Assembly: GCA_965261915.1 (NCBI GenBank)
Contig: CBDHDW010000013.1
Coordinates: forward strand, 1,612,001-1,676,000
From: JAIBDK01 sp965261915
GTDB taxonomy: Bacteria; Pseudomonadota; Gammaproteobacteria; Arenicellales; Poriferihabitantaceae
Length of the DNA: 64,000 nucleotides
Reading direction: 5' to 3'
The notes under the pieces were generated by a model, which saw only the letters and a program-made list of their open reading frames with translations, was not told the origin of the DNA and ran no database searches. Position numbers and translations under genes: made by a program. Shown here piece by piece: positions 62,898-64,000 of this stretch (its first letter is position 1; each line of letters opens with the position of its first letter).

Positions 62898-64000
62898 ATG
62901 ACGAAAAAACAAAATCTGGGCATTTTATTTGGCGGGCGCTCCTGCGAACACGAAGTCTCCGTTACTTCGGCGACCTCCATCCTTGAGGCCATCGATCCTG
63001 AAAAATACAACATACATTTAATCGGAATTGATAAGTCAGGATATTGGCATCTTGGCGATAAAATTGCACAACTTACCGACAATGGTTCAGTCAACCCGGA
63101 TTCGCGACAACAATCAAAAGCGGTATCGATCGGCCTGCATAACAAAGGTAATCTGACTTCGTTAAGAACAACCAACGAAGGGTCAGGTCAAGGAATACCC
63201 GCACTGGATGTTATTTTCCCGGTACTGCACGGTACGTTTGGTGAAGACGGCACCGTACAGGGGGTATTGGAAATAGCCGGCATTCCCTACGTTGGTTGTG
63301 CAGTTGCCGCATCCGCACTGGCCATGGATAAAGCGCTGGCCAAAAAGGTATTTGAATCCTCGGGTATACCCCAGGCTCGTCATCAGGTCGCAACCCAGAA
63401 TCAGTGGCGCAGTAACGCCGGGGGAATTCTCGATAGAATCGAAACCAGCCTTGGTTATCCGGCATTCGTAAAGCCTGCTAATCTCGGATCCAGTGTTGGT
63501 GTGGGCAAGGCGCACAATCGAGAGGAACTCACGAACTGTATCAATGATGCGCTGCAATTTGACATCAAAATTGTTATCGAAGAATCCATGGAAAACAGCC
63601 ACGAGATCGAATGTGCAGTACTTGGCAACGATAATCCCGAAGCATCTGTTCTGGGAGAAATTGTGCCTGGAGCTGAGTTTTACAGTTATGAAACCAAATA
63701 CATTGATGACAAATCCAAACTGCTGATTCCGGCGCCGCTGGACGAAAAAACAACCCGCCAGGTCCAACAGCTTTCCATTGAAGCATTCAAAGCGATTGAC
63801 GGTAGCGGGCTTGCGCGAGTCGATTTTTTCGTTAACCGCGATAGCATGGAAATCACGCTGAACGAAGTCAACACACTCCCCGGATTCACACCGATCAGTA
63901 TGTATCCGCAGTTGTGGTCAGCCAGCGGTATTGGTTATGCGCAATTAATCAATCGATTGATCGACCTGGCTCTGGACAGACATCAATCACGGGTTTCGCT
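62898..64000 (+). CDS. ddl: D-alanine--D-alanine ligase (cut by window end)
   Basis: ATG 62898 opens a frame that stays open to the window end (about 367 codons). The ATP-grasp enzyme joins two D-Ala for peptidoglycan precursors. It has NLGILFGGRSCEHEVSVTSA at the start, VLHGTFGEDGTVQGVLEIAGIPYVG, KPANLGSSVGVGKA, the omega-loop/active-site region YSYETKYIDDKS, and metal ligands in ITLNEVNTLPGFTPISMYP. The complete protein should end soon after the window. Confidence 0.95.
   Translation, partial: MTKKQNLGILFGGRSCEHEVSVTSATSILEAIDPEKYNIHLIGIDKSGYWHLGDKIAQLTDNGSVNPDSRQQSKAVSIGLHNKGNLTSLRTTNEGSGQGIPALDVIFPVLHGTFGEDGTVQGVLEIAGIPYVGCAVAASALAMDKALAKKVFESSGIPQARHQVATQNQWRSNAGGILDRIETSLGYPAFVKPANLGSSVGVGKAHNREELTNCINDALQFDIKIVIEESMENSHEIECAVLGNDNPEASVLGEIVPGAEFYSYETKYIDDKSKLLIPAPLDEKTTRQVQQLSIEAFKAIDGSGLARVDFFVNRDSMEITLNEVNTLPGFTPISMYPQLWSASGIGYAQLINRLIDLALDRHQSRVS

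Noticed and set aside
1..64000. CRISPR arrays, prophage structural genes or rRNA
   Set aside because: No regularly spaced repeats, phage morphogenesis genes or rRNA sequences were seen.

Overview
The window looks like a chromosomal segment of a gammaproteobacterium, or a close beta/gamma relative. Three things point that way: a 14-gene NADH:quinone oxidoreductase operon with separate nuoC and nuoD, a tpiA-secG-tRNA-Leu block upstream of it, and a thioredoxin-like YbbN plus YhhQ. The right half (about 33.8-64 kb) is compact, intact housekeeping DNA. The left half (1-33.8 kb) is an accessory region full of insertion sequences, truncated genes and frameshifts, as in a lineage with recent IS expansion and gene decay.

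Layout. 1-5.1 kb: the end of an IS66-family element, two broken PD-(D/E)XK nuclease-like genes, an IS30 relic, a broken DUF4145-like gene, an intact IS66 copy and a short relic resembling a restriction-helicase N-terminus. 5.3-16.5 kb: a defence-like island. It holds a very large SF1 helicase with a C-terminal nuclease-like domain, split cleanly by an IS66 copy; a SIMPL-domain protein; a TrlF-type PHP-SMC ATPase; and, overlapping it, an AlbA_2/HATPase protein. 16.8-24.5 kb: dapB and FAD-oxidoreductase fragments, a HAD phosphatase with a proline iminopeptidase, DMT transporters, a dead IS630 and an IS5-like relic interrupted by a fourth IS66 copy. 24.1-33.8 kb: a URC4-like fragment, a truncated 2-hydroxyacid dehydrogenase, and a peptide-utilisation operon (AraC-type regulator, proline iminopeptidase, dppBCDF, peptide-binding protein) followed by decayed copies of pieces of itself.

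33.8-48 kb: amidase, EEP-family hydrolase, tpiA, secG, tRNA-Leu(GAG), a LuxR-type regulator divergent from a polyamine-type ABC operon, an RhlE-like DEAD-box helicase, an EamA permease, YbbN and YhhQ. 48.2-62.8 kb: nuoABCDEFGHIJKLMN, tightly packed and often overlapping. From 62.9 kb: ddl, cut by the window end.

The best candidate for an unusual system is 5.3-16.5 kb. Its helicase-nuclease gene would be restored exactly (about 1538 codons) by removing IS66 and one copy of its 8-bp target duplication. The adjacent TrlF/AlbA_2 pair is intact and translationally coupled. All family names come from motif recognition by eye; no database search was run.
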